Under the pieces are notes generated by a model that searched no databases, was not told the DNA's origin, and saw only the letters and a list, made by a program, of their open reading frames with translations. A stretch of 38,117 nt of DNA from a virus, in IMG/VR virus record IMGVR_UViG_3300031952_000056, positions 1 to 38,117 of that record, one strand, 5' to 3'. The position numbers and the translations under genes were made by a program. Shown here one piece after another: positions 21,661 to 30,409 of the stretch. Each line of letters begins with the position of its first letter. Within the stretch, counting starts at the first letter, position 1.

Positions 21661-22085
21661 AGCCGCAGGAGTACCTCGACCGCGAGGCGAGAGGCGAGTG
21701 CCCCGTGTGCGGCAAGCCGAAGGCCGAATGGAAGCCGAACAGGCGGCGGTACGGCATCTGCTCGCACGAGTGCAAGACGGAATTCTGGGAACACGCCATG
21801 TGGGGCGAGGCCGGCATGAAAAGCAAGGCGCTCGTGAGAGACGACCACAAGTGCCGGAAATGTGGCGTCCACGTGTACGGCGGCAGCAACAGCATCATGG
21901 ACCACATCGTGCCCATCGCGCTCGGCGGTCCTCAATGGGACCTCGCGAACGTCCAGACGCTATGCGAGGATTGTAACGCGGTTAAGACGAGAATGGACGC
22001 GCGGGACATCGCGCGAGCGCGGCGCCAGGAGAAGGTGGACGCGTACCTCGCGGCCAGGCGGGAGAACCAGCGCACGCTCGCCTGA
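21627..22085 (+). CDS. HNH endonuclease
   Basis: 152 aa. Classic HNH: HKCRKCGVHVYGGSNSI (75-90), MDHIVPIALGGPQWDLANVQ with His93 and Asn108, LCEDCNAVKTRMD with zinc Cys at 113/116 and His-equivalent Lys end. A second Cys site is CPVCGK...CSHEC (25-49). Close in spirit to McrA-type and terminase-associated HNH proteins. It may cut during packaging or act on host DNA, or be a homing enzyme; no intron or intein is seen next to it. Lies 1.1 kb or less from the Hjc-like gene. Confidence 0.85.
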   Translation: MVIKREPFKVVKPQEYLDREARGECPVCGKPKAEWKPNRRRYGICSHECKTEFWEHAMWGEAGMKSKALVRDDHKCRKCGVHVYGGSNSIMDHIVPIALGGPQWDLANVQTLCEDCNAVKTRMDARDIARARRQEKVDAYLAARRENQRTLA

Positions 22086-22118
22086 GTGAATCGCCCAACA
22101 GCCGGAGGCGAACCGCAA

Positions 22119-22130
22119 CGCATAAATAGA
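22119..22130 (+). promoter_or_regulatory. TATA promoter before the Hjc-like gene
   Basis: ATAAATAG at 22122-22129 preceded by AACGC, with predicted start near 22150 and a short leader holding GGGGGTG (22165-22171) before GTG 22176. The 22086-22175 gap has no other gene. Confidence 0.6.
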
Positions 22131-22175
22131 AGCGCCCCCATGCGAACCTCATGTAATTGGAAAAGGGGGTGTGAC

Positions 22176-22511
22176 GTGCCTAATCGTTCTTACGCAAAGG
22201 GGTACCGTTTCGAGCGCCGCGTGATGGCGGCCCTGTCGAAGCAACTCTACAAGGTCGTGCGCCAGGGAAAGTCGAGGTTCCCGGACCTCATCGCGCTGCC
22301 CGAGCGAATCGACGGGATGAAACCAGGCAACCTGCTCATCGTGGAGTGCAAGGTCAACAAGTACATCCGCGCGGACGAGCGCGTGGCCTTCGACGAGTGG
22401 AAGGCGTATGGCGAATGCCTCGTCGCATACCCCGGCGAGCTCCGACCCGGCCGGCACCGCGACATCATCTTCTGCAAGCCCGACAACTACGAGGAGGTGT
22501 TCCGCCTGTGA
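22176..22511 (+). CDS. hjc: Hjc-like Holliday junction resolvase
   Basis: 111 aa from GTG 22176, ribosome binding site GGGGGTG. The archaeal Hjc pattern is plain: KGYRFERRVMAALSK (Glu13), VVRQGKSRFPDLIALP (Asp37), LIVECKVNKY (Glu57-x-Lys59), followed by a helix and LVAYPGE. This is the E-D-ExK catalytic set of PD-(D/E)xK resolvases. It cuts four-way DNA junctions left by recombination or replication before packaging. Family assignment is strong from the motif order; homologous phage or host nucleases are possible. GTG start is chosen because the upstream ATG is followed by a stop. Confidence 0.75.
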   Translation: MPNRSYAKGYRFERRVMAALSKQLYKVVRQGKSRFPDLIALPERIDGMKPGNLLIVECKVNKYIRADERVAFDEWKAYGECLVAYPGELRPGRHRDIIFCKPDNYEEVFRL

Positions 22512-22629
22512 ATCTTTCCAGTTCCGATGCTGCAACCGGAGCACATCCCGGAATCTCCCGAGGGCCGGGTGAACGTTCATTCCGCTTCTTCTCAACAACG
22601 ACTCAGCAACGGCCAAGTGGGGCGATTTC
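22512..22629. other. 118-bp spacer before the ParB-methyltransferase gene
   Basis: No TATA box is obvious and no convincing ORF; GTGGGGCGA (22617-22625) may serve as ribosome binding site for ATG 22630. The palindrome-like CCCGAGGGCCGGG (22556-22568) is the only structure noticed. Confidence 0.4.
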
Positions 22630-23889
22630 ATGGTAGACGTGCCCCCCGTCGCACTCGTGCGCGTGGCCGACCTCAAGGTCGACGGAAGAAACCCCAACGT
22701 GATGACGAAGGCGCAGATGGAAGCGCTCAAGGAGAACATGAAGCGGTACGGGTTCATCGTGCCCGTCATCTGCAACAAGGACCTGCTGGTCGCGGACGGA
22801 GAACACAGGCTCCAGGCGGCCAAGGAACTCGGCATGACGGAGGTGCCCGTCGTGGCGCTCGACGTGACGGACGTGGACCGGAAGATGCTCCGACAGGTGC
22901 TCAACAAGCTGCGCGGACAGCATGACCCCGAGAAGGACCTCGATGAGTACAAGGCGCTCATGGACTCCAACGAACTCCAGACGTTGGCGGACCTGACAGC
23001 GCAGGATGCCAGCAAGCTGCTCAAGCTGATGGACCAGGGAGACACGTACGTCGACCAGGCCTTCGACGTCGACAAGGCATACGAAGGGGCCCCTGTGGCC
23101 TCCGTTGGCGACGTTTGGCGGCTTGGGGACCACACGATGGTCGTGGAGGACTGCACGCAGGACGCAACGTACGAGCTCTTCAAGGAGCCATTCCACGTGA
23201 CCCTGACGGACCCGCCGTACAACGTGAACTACAATGCCGTGGCGAGGCATCACCCCAACACGACCTCGTGCAGCGGAACCATCATGAACGACAACCTACC
23301 GGACGCGGCCTACGAGAGCCTGCTGAACGGTATGGCGCATCAGATTCTCAAGCGGACGCTGGGAAGCATCTACATCTGCATCGGAGCGCAGAGCCTACCG
23401 GTTCTCATGGGGGAGATGCTCAAGCAGGGGGGGCACTGGAGCACGACCATCATCTGGGCGAAGAACCACTTCACGCTCACGCGGAAGGATTACCACAGCC
23501 AGTACGAGTGCCTGTGGTACGGATGGAAGGAAGGCAACAAGCACACGTTCTTCGCAGGCCGTACGACGAGCGACTTCTGGGAGCAAGAGCCGTCCGCGCG
23601 AGGCCGCAAGCCAGGCAACCGGACGGACATCTGGCGACACCCGAAACCGAACGCGAGCCCGAACCATCCGACGACGAAGCCGCTCGAGCTCTGTCGGCAC
23701 GCCATCCTGGACAGCACAACCAAGGGCGAGACGGTCTTCGACCCGTTCTTGGGCAGCGGCAGCACACTCATCGCATGCGAGCAGACGGGACGCAAGTGCG
23801 TGGGGGTCGAACTCGACCCTCGCTACGCGAGCGTGGTCATCCTGCGATGGGAGCATTACACGGGCAAGAAGGCACACAAGGAGGTGTGA
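22630..23889 (+). CDS. ParB-like nuclease domain fused to N4/N6 DNA methyltransferase
   Basis: 419 aa. Residues 1-95 are a ParB/Sulfiredoxin-type domain: RNPNVMTKAQMEALKENMKR, VADGEHRLQAAKELG (GEHR at 57-60). A linker leads to a methyltransferase with catalytic motif TLTDPPYNVNYN (DPPY 194-197) first and SAM-binding motif VFDPFLGSGSTLIACEQTGR (371-380) last, i.e. beta-class order. The region between (about 200-360) may include target recognition. Fusions of this kind are common in phages and are thought to modify viral DNA against restriction; no cognate restriction enzyme is encoded. Ends in the ribosome binding site of the next gene. Confidence 0.9.
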   Translation: MVDVPPVALVRVADLKVDGRNPNVMTKAQMEALKENMKRYGFIVPVICNKDLLVADGEHRLQAAKELGMTEVPVVALDVTDVDRKMLRQVLNKLRGQHDPEKDLDEYKALMDSNELQTLADLTAQDASKLLKLMDQGDTYVDQAFDVDKAYEGAPVASVGDVWRLGDHTMVVEDCTQDATYELFKEPFHVTLTDPPYNVNYNAVARHHPNTTSCSGTIMNDNLPDAAYESLLNGMAHQILKRTLGSIYICIGAQSLPVLMGEMLKQGGHWSTTIIWAKNHFTLTRKDYHSQYECLWYGWKEGNKHTFFAGRTTSDFWEQEPSARGRKPGNRTDIWRHPKPNASPNHPTTKPLELCRHAILDSTTKGETVFDPFLGSGSTLIACEQTGRKCVGVELDPRYASVVILRWEHYTGKKAHKEV

Positions 23890-23893
23890 CGAC

Positions 23894-24433
23894 ATGACAG
23901 ATATAGTGGAGCACAGGCCAGAGCACAGGTACGATGCGTACATCGAAGGCGGGACACTCGTCCTCGTGGACGAGATAGGCCCGCAGCAAATCATGACACC
24001 CGAGCAGAAGCCGATAGGCCAGCGAACCACCATCATCCACGACCGCGTGGACCTCAAGGACAGCGAGGCGTTCCTCGAGGTCGTGAAGAAGCAGGTGGAC
24101 GAGCTGGGCCACGCGTGCGTGCGGACAAGGGAGCAGCTGAAGGCGCTCGAGAACCAGGGCGCACTCGAGCTCGGCCCGCGCCTCGACGACATCATCGCGC
24201 TCGGGCAGAAGCTGAGCCCAGGCAAGGCCGGAATGGACAAGCTCGAGCGGGCGCTCAAGAAGCTGGGGCCGCAGGCGACGCAGTGGGGCGGCTACAAGCA
24301 GGCGTCGTTCAACCACGAGCAATTCAAGGACCAACACGCGCGGGCATCGCTTCAACTCCAACTCATCAGGCGCGCGATGGAGGGCAAGAACGATGGGAAG
24401 GCACCCGAGTCTCAGCATCTGGCCCCGCGTTGA
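23894..24433 (+). CDS. Protein upstream of large terminase (possible small terminase)
   Basis: 179 aa; GAGGTGTGACG precedes ATG 23894. Beta start (DAYIEGGTLVLVDEIGPQQI), then a long helical region (ACVRTREQLKALENQGALEL, KLERALKKLGPQATQWGG). No HTH is evident. Being just before the large terminase suggests a small subunit or packaging partner, but helical content alone does not prove it. Confidence 0.4.
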   Translation: MTDIVEHRPEHRYDAYIEGGTLVLVDEIGPQQIMTPEQKPIGQRTTIIHDRVDLKDSEAFLEVVKKQVDELGHACVRTREQLKALENQGALELGPRLDDIIALGQKLSPGKAGMDKLERALKKLGPQATQWGGYKQASFNHEQFKDQHARASLQLQLIRRAMEGKNDGKAPESQHLAPR

Positions 24434-24450
24434 CGGGGTGAAGAGCCGCT

Positions 24451-26061
24451 ATGTTTGCCGTTGCGGCGCAGGACCGTTCGGAAGCGCCAGCGCCCTGGCC
24501 TTACACGAATTCGCCTGCGCGTGGCATTAGGGACGAGCAGCCCGCGCTGATAACGGGCTGGCACTCGTGCAGGTATCGCATCAACGAGCCCGCGTATGAT
24601 ACCTTCATGCACTTCGTCGCGAACGAGCTCGCGCCTCAGATGGAGATTGCGCTCGTGCGCGAGGATTTCTATCCAGTACTTTGGCACCGGTGGAACGCCC
24701 GGAAGTACACGATTGACGAGATAGCGCGTGGTCACGGCAAGACCGAGTGGGGCATCTGGAACATCCTGTGGAACGTCGTGCGGCAGCCGAAGAACCCGTG
24801 GTGGGACCTGCCGGGCGAGAAGAGAATCACGGAGCAGCTCGTGGTGTCGTGCGGCATCACGGAAGTGAACGAGATAGGGGACCGCATCGAGGACTACGTG
24901 TTCAGCTCAGAACTGTTGAGCAAGCTCGTGCCGAGGGGCGCGCGGAAGAACGAACTAAGCAGCGTGTGGAACAAGAAGAAGAAGGTATTTACCAACGGGA
25001 GCACGCTTCACTTTCGCCCCGTCAAGTGCAAGAGGGGCCTGCACGTGGACTGGATTTGGCTCGACGACCTCATCACGGAGAGCTCGACGCTGAGCGACAA
25101 GGAGACGGTCAAGTTCGTGCAGGGAGTCATCATGCCGATGGGCGCGGCCAAGCGCGCGCCAGTCCGCATCACGGGAACGCCGCTGCGCGCCACGGACATC
25201 ATCCACGTGATGGACAAGACGAACCGATACGACCACGTGAGGCTGCCCGCCATCCTGGACTACGCAAGCAAGGCGATGCTGAGCAAGCGGTTCACGTGGG
25301 ATTCGCTCATGGAGATGAGGGCGCACATCCATCCCGCGAAGTTCGAGGCGGAGTACATGCTGAACGCGCTCGAGGCGCAGACGGGCGTGATAAGAAGAGC
25401 CTGGCTCGAGGCATCGTTCGACGAGACGTTCGACCTCGCGAACCCCGCGACGAAGGGCTGGAGAACGCCCTACTACGCGGTCTACGGCGGCGTCGATTTC
25501 GCGTTCGCCGACTTGTCCACGTCCGACTGGTCCGTGTACGCGACGATTGGCGACCGCGGAGCGGACGTCCAGGGGAGGAGGTTCGACGTGCTCGAGGTGG
25601 AGCGATTCCAGGGCAAATCTCTCGGGTGGCAGATGAATTTCCTCCGCGAGTGGCACGCGCGCTGGGACCACGACCTCATCGGCATGGAGGCGAACTCGAT
25701 ACGCGGCAGCGTGAAGGAGATAAGGGAACTGGGCATGCCCGTGAAATTGTTCTGGACGGGCACGCGCGACGAGGAAGAGAAGATGCGGCCGGCGGCCGAG
25801 GAGGACTTCGCGGGCAACATCCACACGGTCAGCAAGCGCAACTTCGCGCTGCGCCAGGGCCTGCAGTACGAGCAGGGACGCATGCGTATCCCGTACGCGA
25901 GCCAGCGCGCGCGCGACATGGCGGACCGGCTGCTCCAGGAGAGCGTGTCGTGGGCGCTCGAGGAACAAAAGCTCGTCGAGATAGGCGAGCACCCCGACGT
26001 GCCGATAGCAATAGGATACGCGCTCGAGGTCGCGCTCGGCCACGCGTTCGTGGTCGGGTGA
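24451..26061 (+). CDS. terL: Terminase large subunit
   Basis: 536 aa. ATPase: ARGHGKTE at residues 92-99 (Walker A, slightly unusual), IWLDDLI at 202-208 (Walker B), TGTP at 241 (motif III). Nuclease domain: GGVDFAFADLSTSDWSVY (346-363) gives the first Asp, GMEANSIRG (411-419) the Glu, and HPDVPIAIGYAL (514-525) a late Asp. The motor pumps DNA into the prohead and cuts it. The portal gene follows after a small regulator gene. Family certain; whether packaging is headful or site-specific is not visible, but circular permutation would fit headful. Confidence 0.93.
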   Translation: MFAVAAQDRSEAPAPWPYTNSPARGIRDEQPALITGWHSCRYRINEPAYDTFMHFVANELAPQMEIALVREDFYPVLWHRWNARKYTIDEIARGHGKTEWGIWNILWNVVRQPKNPWWDLPGEKRITEQLVVSCGITEVNEIGDRIEDYVFSSELLSKLVPRGARKNELSSVWNKKKKVFTNGSTLHFRPVKCKRGLHVDWIWLDDLITESSTLSDKETVKFVQGVIMPMGAAKRAPVRITGTPLRATDIIHVMDKTNRYDHVRLPAILDYASKAMLSKRFTWDSLMEMRAHIHPAKFEAEYMLNALEAQTGVIRRAWLEASFDETFDLANPATKGWRTPYYAVYGGVDFAFADLSTSDWSVYATIGDRGADVQGRRFDVLEVERFQGKSLGWQMNFLREWHARWDHDLIGMEANSIRGSVKEIRELGMPVKLFWTGTRDEEEKMRPAAEEDFAGNIHTVSKRNFALRQGLQYEQGRMRIPYASQRARDMADRLLQESVSWALEEQKLVEIGEHPDVPIAIGYALEVALGHAFVVG

Positions 26062-26116
26062 GTGTCTACTTTTAGGTAATCCAACATTAGAAAAGGGGGG
26101 GCATCTCTCTTAAAGC

Positions 26117-26287
26117 ATGGTGACATTAATGAACTTTAGCGTCGAGCCTGAGCTGAGAGAAGAGTTCAAGGATGCGGCCTTCCAGGACGGCCGCTCGATG
26201 GGGAACGCACTGCGACTCTGCATGCGGCAGTACATCGCATGGGTGCGGGAGAATCTCGAGGAACGGACAAGCAATCGCAACGCTTAA
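26117..26287 (+). CDS. Ribbon-helix-helix regulator (CopG/MetJ-type)
   Basis: 56 aa. After MVTLM the strand NFSVEPEL is followed by helix REEFKDAAFQDGRSMGN and ALRLCMRQYIAWVRENLEE, the RHH pattern. ATG 26117 or 26129 are both possible. It is the only clear RHH protein and sits between terminase and portal; its stop codon falls inside the TATA box of the portal promoter (26284-26290), so it may regulate that promoter, possibly its own operon too. Target is inferred. Confidence 0.75.
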   Translation: MVTLMNFSVEPELREEFKDAAFQDGRSMGNALRLCMRQYIAWVRENLEERTSNRNA

Positions 26288-26304
26288 AAAGTACGATTCC
26301 CCAA
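26276..26304 (+). promoter_or_regulatory. Late promoter (class B) of portal gene
   Basis: CGCAACGCTTAAAAAGTACG then ATTCCCCAA; TATA TTAAAAA at 26284-26290. It recurs at 30657-30685 with one mismatch in 29 bp. ATG 26316 is about 29 bp from the TATA centre, so the mRNA is leaderless or nearly so. This placement supports ATG 26316 over an upstream in-frame start at 26172. Confidence 0.75.
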
Positions 26305-26315
26305 GTGGAATCACG

Positions 26316-28427
26316 ATGGGAATTCTGGACGGCCTGAGGCAACGGCTCAACGTCAAGGCAACACTCGCGCACCAATCGCAGGTCGTCGCTGAACTGGCCT
26401 CAACACCCGAGGCGGCATACAGGCAGGCGCAGAACAGCGCCATACTAAAAAGTCCTTCGCCAACATACCTCGTACGGCCCCCGTTCGGGATTCCCCTCAA
26501 CAAGAACGTCGTGGCAATCCGCAACCTTGCGCGCAACGCATACGTCTTCTCGGCCGAGCAGACGATAGCAGACGAGATTGCCGCGTCCGATTGGGAGGTC
26601 GTCCAGAAGGAGGGCTTCCACGTGTCGGACGCCGACCTGCAGCGGGTGCACGCGTTCTTCGACAACCCCAACGGGAACGACGAGAGCTTCGGCGACTTAC
26701 TTCGGCAGATGGTGCCCGACATCCTGGAGCTCGACGCGGGCGTCATCGTCAAGAGCTTCTCGTTCGAGAAGTACGTGTCGAGCAGCACGCCGGCCGGGAC
26801 GGGCGCGCTCAAGGGCGGCCAGCTGCGACAAATCTTCGCCAAGGACGGCGGGTCATTCCTCGTCAACCCCGACTTCTACGGGTACATCGGCAACAGGGCC
26901 GACTTCATCGCGCCCCTGTATGCGAGCGGAGACGTTCCTCAGCTGGTAAGGGACCAGCTCAACCAGGCGCTCATGGGGAATCTCCCGACGTTCGGCAACC
27001 TGAGCGAGCAGTACCCCGCGCTGTACCAGCTGTACGCGCAGAAGTTCATGCCGCAGGCGGCCTATTTCCAGTACCCGACGGTGAACGCGCAGCTGCCCGT
27101 CCCGTTCGGAAAGCGAGAGCTCATCTACATCAAGCGGAACCCGCGCACTCATCAGCACTACGGGTACGGGGCCGTCGAGATGATGGCCGAGATAATCTTC
27201 ACGCTCATCTACGGGAGCAAGTACAACCTCGACTTCTACCTCAACAACAACATGCCGGACGGCGTCGTCGAGATGCTGGGCGCGAACCGCAACGACATGC
27301 TCGGGTTCAGGGAACAATTCCAGAAAGAGTTCCGCGCGACCGACACGTTCGGCAACATCCGCAAGTTCTTCTTCAAGACGCCCATCGTGAGCACGCCATT
27401 CAAGTTCGTGCCGTTCAACCTGCCCCCGGAGCAGATGGACATCATAGGCCAGCAGACGTGGTTCATCAAGCTCCTGTGGGCGTGCATGGGAGTCAACGCC
27501 GACGAGATGGGGTTCACGGAGGACTCCAACAGGGCGACGGGCCACGCGCAGGCGAGCGTCGTGAAGCGGAAGGTCATCAACCCGATTCTCCGGAAGCTCG
27601 CGTACCACGTCAACATGCAGCTCATCCCGGAGTTCGGCGTGCCGGGCATCGAGTTCAAGTTCCGCGACTACGACCTCGCGGACGAGCACGCGAAGGTCGA
27701 TTTGTACGCGAAGGAAGTGGCGCTCGGCATCCGCAGCAAGCGCGACATCGCGGAGGAACGCGGCATCGACTTCGACAAGCAGCTGGCCGACATGGAACAG
27801 GACGGGGACAACCCGGAGCCCGAGTCCATCATGCCGAGCGGGACCAGCGTCCCATCCGACTCCTCTCAGCAAACGAGCGGACCAGGAGCAGAGGAGAAGC
27901 AACCCGAGGAGCTTGTAGCGTCACACCTCGGCTCCAAGGGCCTTCCCTCGACCTGGCCAGCCGAGCCGTACTATCGCGCCATCCCGCGCACGAAGGCGCG
28001 AGGCAAGGCCGCGAGGGACCAGGACGTGGCGGCGCTCGCGCGAGGATACGCGGTCGAAAGAGCGGAGCACCCCGAGTTCGCGGACACCGACGTGCTGAAG
28101 ATTGTGCGCGACCACCTGCGCGAGGACCCACTCTACTACGACAAGCCGGAGCACAAGGCCCCGCTCGACGAGGAGACGCGCGCGCGGCTCGACATGAAGG
28201 CGCTCGTCCACTGCGGCAAGCGCTTCAAGGAGCTGGAACCCGGCGTCCAGGAGGCGTGGCTCAGGGAGACGGCCACGTGCGCGAAGGCGGCCATCACTGG
28301 ACACACTGGACAGGCGGACGACCTGGGCGTGATTGCCAAGGTGATGCGCGAATGGGAGAAAGAACTGCTCAAGTTCCTGGACGGGGAGGCGGGAGCGCAT
28401 GCCAAGGAGAAGCCCGCCACGCCGTGA
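26316..28427 (+). CDS. Portal protein with C-terminal extension
   Basis: 703 aa; ATG 26316 is chosen from promoter distance. Portal features: NVVAIRNLARNAYVFSAEQT near residues 65-85, the wing region GKRELIYIKRNPRTHQHYGY, stem helices after YGSKYNLDFYLNNNMPDGVV, and MGVNADEMGFTEDSNRATGH around 395-415, the usual portal clip/stem pattern. Portals form the dodecameric ring for DNA entry. Residues 537-703 are an extra domain beyond normal length (RAEHPEFADTDVLKIVRDHL then EDPLYYDKPEH), which recalls the DUF5661 type. Overlaps the next gene by 29 bp. Confidence 0.9.
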   Translation: MGILDGLRQRLNVKATLAHQSQVVAELASTPEAAYRQAQNSAILKSPSPTYLVRPPFGIPLNKNVVAIRNLARNAYVFSAEQTIADEIAASDWEVVQKEGFHVSDADLQRVHAFFDNPNGNDESFGDLLRQMVPDILELDAGVIVKSFSFEKYVSSSTPAGTGALKGGQLRQIFAKDGGSFLVNPDFYGYIGNRADFIAPLYASGDVPQLVRDQLNQALMGNLPTFGNLSEQYPALYQLYAQKFMPQAAYFQYPTVNAQLPVPFGKRELIYIKRNPRTHQHYGYGAVEMMAEIIFTLIYGSKYNLDFYLNNNMPDGVVEMLGANRNDMLGFREQFQKEFRATDTFGNIRKFFFKTPIVSTPFKFVPFNLPPEQMDIIGQQTWFIKLLWACMGVNADEMGFTEDSNRATGHAQASVVKRKVINPILRKLAYHVNMQLIPEFGVPGIEFKFRDYDLADEHAKVDLYAKEVALGIRSKRDIAEERGIDFDKQLADMEQDGDNPEPESIMPSGTSVPSDSSQQTSGPGAEEKQPEELVASHLGSKGLPSTWPAEPYYRAIPRTKARGKAARDQDVAALARGYAVERAEHPEFADTDVLKIVRDHLREDPLYYDKPEHKAPLDEETRARLDMKALVHCGKRFKELEPGVQEAWLRETATCAKAAITGHTGQADDLGVIAKVMREWEKELLKFLDGEAGAHAKEKPATP

Positions 28428-29082
28428 ACTCGTGGCGAAGGGACTCGCGGAGTCCTTCACGTCGATGCTCGACCGCATCGTGGACCTGCGCACCATCCGT
28501 CTCGTGGTCGACCGATTCCTCAGCAAGCACTACGACGCCGGCCTGAAGCGGCAGGGCGTCACGTACGGCGTCAACTTCCAGCGCAACGAGGGCACGATTG
28601 CGTACCTCCAGGACGCCACGTTCGAGCACATCAAGGGCATCACGGACGACATCCGCACGCGGCTCGAGAGCGAGCTCAGCAAGGCGCTCGCGGCCAACGA
28701 GGACCGCGAGCAGATACGCAGGAGAATCGCGGACGTGTTCCGCGGCGACAATCCCACGAGGATAAACTTCGAGGACAGGGTCGAGCTCATCCGGCGCACG
28801 GAAATCGCGAGGGCAGAGAACTACGCGGCCCTGGACGCCGCGAAGCAGCTGAAAATCAGGACGAAGAAGCGGCTCGCCATCACGCTCGACGAGCGCACGA
28901 GCGACATCTGCCGCGCGATGAGTCGAAAGTACGGGGACGACGCGCAGGCGATAGAGAGGGACGAGCCCTTCGTCGTCACGGTCAAGGTGGGGAACAAGAC
29001 GCAGACGATAAGCGAGATGGCGCCCCCCTTTCATCCGAATTGTCGTTCCGGTCTTCAACTCGTGACACAGAGGGGTGAGTGA
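28399..29082 (+). CDS. SPP1 gp7 / Mu F-like minor head protein
   Basis: 227 aa. Helical N-terminus, then the family's conserved end: RRTEIARAENYAALDAAKQL, TLDERTSDICRAMSRKYGDD and APPFHPNCRSGLQLV, matching the Mu-F/gp7 pattern (D.R.C..C...H...HP.CR). Minor head proteins of this family assist head assembly or DNA ejection and lie after the portal gene as here. Missing Cys in the usual second position is noted; the fold should still hold. Confidence 0.85.
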   Translation: MPRRSPPRRELVAKGLAESFTSMLDRIVDLRTIRLVVDRFLSKHYDAGLKRQGVTYGVNFQRNEGTIAYLQDATFEHIKGITDDIRTRLESELSKALAANEDREQIRRRIADVFRGDNPTRINFEDRVELIRRTEIARAENYAALDAAKQLKIRTKKRLAITLDERTSDICRAMSRKYGDDAQAIERDEPFVVTVKVGNKTQTISEMAPPFHPNCRSGLQLVTQRGE

Positions 29083-29083
29083 G

Positions 29084-29461
29084 ATGCTGGTGATGGACAT
29101 AACGTTCGAGCAGATGCGCAGCCTGTTCAGCCGCGTCGTGAACAGCCGGCCGATATACAAGCTCGACCGGGGCACGCACTGGGAGTTCTACATGGACGCG
29201 AGCGAGAACATCGTTCTCAGGTCGCGCAAGGACAAGAAGGGCGCGGAGCTCGACGCCATGTTCCTCACGACGTTGCCGGCGGAGAAGATAATCCGCGTTA
29301 ACGCGGTCGTGTGGGGCAAGCACGTGGTCGTCAACTCGCTCGTGCAGGAGACGAGAGAAGAGCCTGGCGAGAACAACGACGCGGAGCACGACACGGTCCC
29401 GGACGTCCCCGTGACGCCCGAAGTTCAGACGTACAGGGACGAAGATGAGCCTCCTCAATAA
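29084..29461 (+). CDS. Small acidic-tailed head protein, unknown
   Basis: 125 aa from ATG 29084 (GAGGGGTGA at 29070-29078; GTG 29075 is an alternative). MLVMDITFEQMRSLFSRVVN, strands HWEFYMDASENIVLRSRK, ending in an acidic tail TREEPGENNDAEHD. Between minor head protein and fibre-like gene. Probably structural; no family. Confidence 0.4.
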   Translation: MLVMDITFEQMRSLFSRVVNSRPIYKLDRGTHWEFYMDASENIVLRSRKDKKGAELDAMFLTTLPAEKIIRVNAVVWGKHVVVNSLVQETREEPGENNDAEHDTVPDVPVTPEVQTYRDEDEPPQ

Positions 29462-30401
29462 GACGCCAATCGAGGACATCCGGCAGCGGACGTTCGACGA
29501 GACGAAGGACGCGTGGCGCGTGACTTTCGTCGCGGGCAGCGGCATCGACGTCAACAACTGGCCGACCGACTACCCGGATGCGGGCACGCACACGCGCCTC
29601 GACAAACTCACGTTCGACGGGGACGACCTGCAGACGAGAGAGCAGAACCTGGACGCGAACGGGCGCATACGGAACTCCGCGCACCTACTCGGAAGCGACG
29701 ACGGAGGCACGACGCTTCGCACGCTCAAGACGAAGGCCGACGGGACGCTCATCATAGAGGTTCTGCAGCCTCCTTATTCGCTCACGGCCTCGGACGTCGG
29801 GGCATCGTCAATCCCCGGAATCACGGAGACGCTCGCGAGGGGAGACCACGCGCACAAGGGCGTATCCTCGCTCAAGTCGAACGGGAATCCGCTGCTATTC
29901 GGGGACGTGGTGCTCAAGACGGGCGCAGGCATCGCGCTCAGCCAGGCGGGAAACGAAATCACGATAGCGAGGTCGGCCGCGCTCGCCAAGTGCCAGTTCT
30001 TCGCCGCGACCAACTACGACGCGAATCTCGGGAACTACCGCGTGCAGACCGTCGGGGCAAGCAGCTCGCAGCGGTTCACGTTCAAGATTCCGCAGCAAGC
30101 CGTCACCGTCATCAGCATCCAGCTCGTCGGAATCATCGCGGCGGGAGCGGCGGGTTCAGGCAAGAACATCGACCTGTACTCCGACTACGCGACCATCGGC
30201 GAGACGTACAACACGCACACGCAGAGTAGCACGACGGCCACGTACGACTTCACGGGCATGACGAACAAGATAACGGCGATAGACGTCACGAGCCTGTTCA
30301 CGGCGATAGCACCGGACGACGTGTGCGGAATCCTCGTCGACCACATCGCCATCGGGGGGAACATCTACTACCTCGGCATCGTCCTGCACTACAGCGAATG
30401 A
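29445..30401 (+). CDS. Head-fibre-like or decoration protein
   Basis: 318 aa. The centre carries ITETLARGDHAHKGVSSLKS then NPLLFGDVVLKTGAGIALSQ and NEITIA, a repeat module seen in phage fibre and head-fibre proteins (G...L.GDV.L..G.GI.I...NTI.I). The N-terminus (LDANGRIRNSAHLLGSDDGG) and C-terminal half are beta-rich with a terminal jelly-roll look. Placed in the head cluster, so a capsid-surface fibre is more likely than a tail fibre; family not certain. Confidence 0.5.
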   Translation: MSLLNKTPIEDIRQRTFDETKDAWRVTFVAGSGIDVNNWPTDYPDAGTHTRLDKLTFDGDDLQTREQNLDANGRIRNSAHLLGSDDGGTTLRTLKTKADGTLIIEVLQPPYSLTASDVGASSIPGITETLARGDHAHKGVSSLKSNGNPLLFGDVVLKTGAGIALSQAGNEITIARSAALAKCQFFAATNYDANLGNYRVQTVGASSSQRFTFKIPQQAVTVISIQLVGIIAAGAAGSGKNIDLYSDYATIGETYNTHTQSSTTATYDFTGMTNKITAIDVTSLFTAIAPDDVCGILVDHIAIGGNIYYLGIVLHYSE

Positions 30402-30409
30402 GGGAACAC

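Noticed and set aside
22527-22925. ORF overlapping the spacer and the ParB gene start
   Set aside because: Arg-rich shadow of the ParB-methyltransferase frame with no domain.
26172-26315. Upstream in-frame start for the portal
   Set aside because: Would lie inside the RHH gene and upstream of the late promoter; the extra residues are Cys/Arg/Ser-rich shadow sequence.
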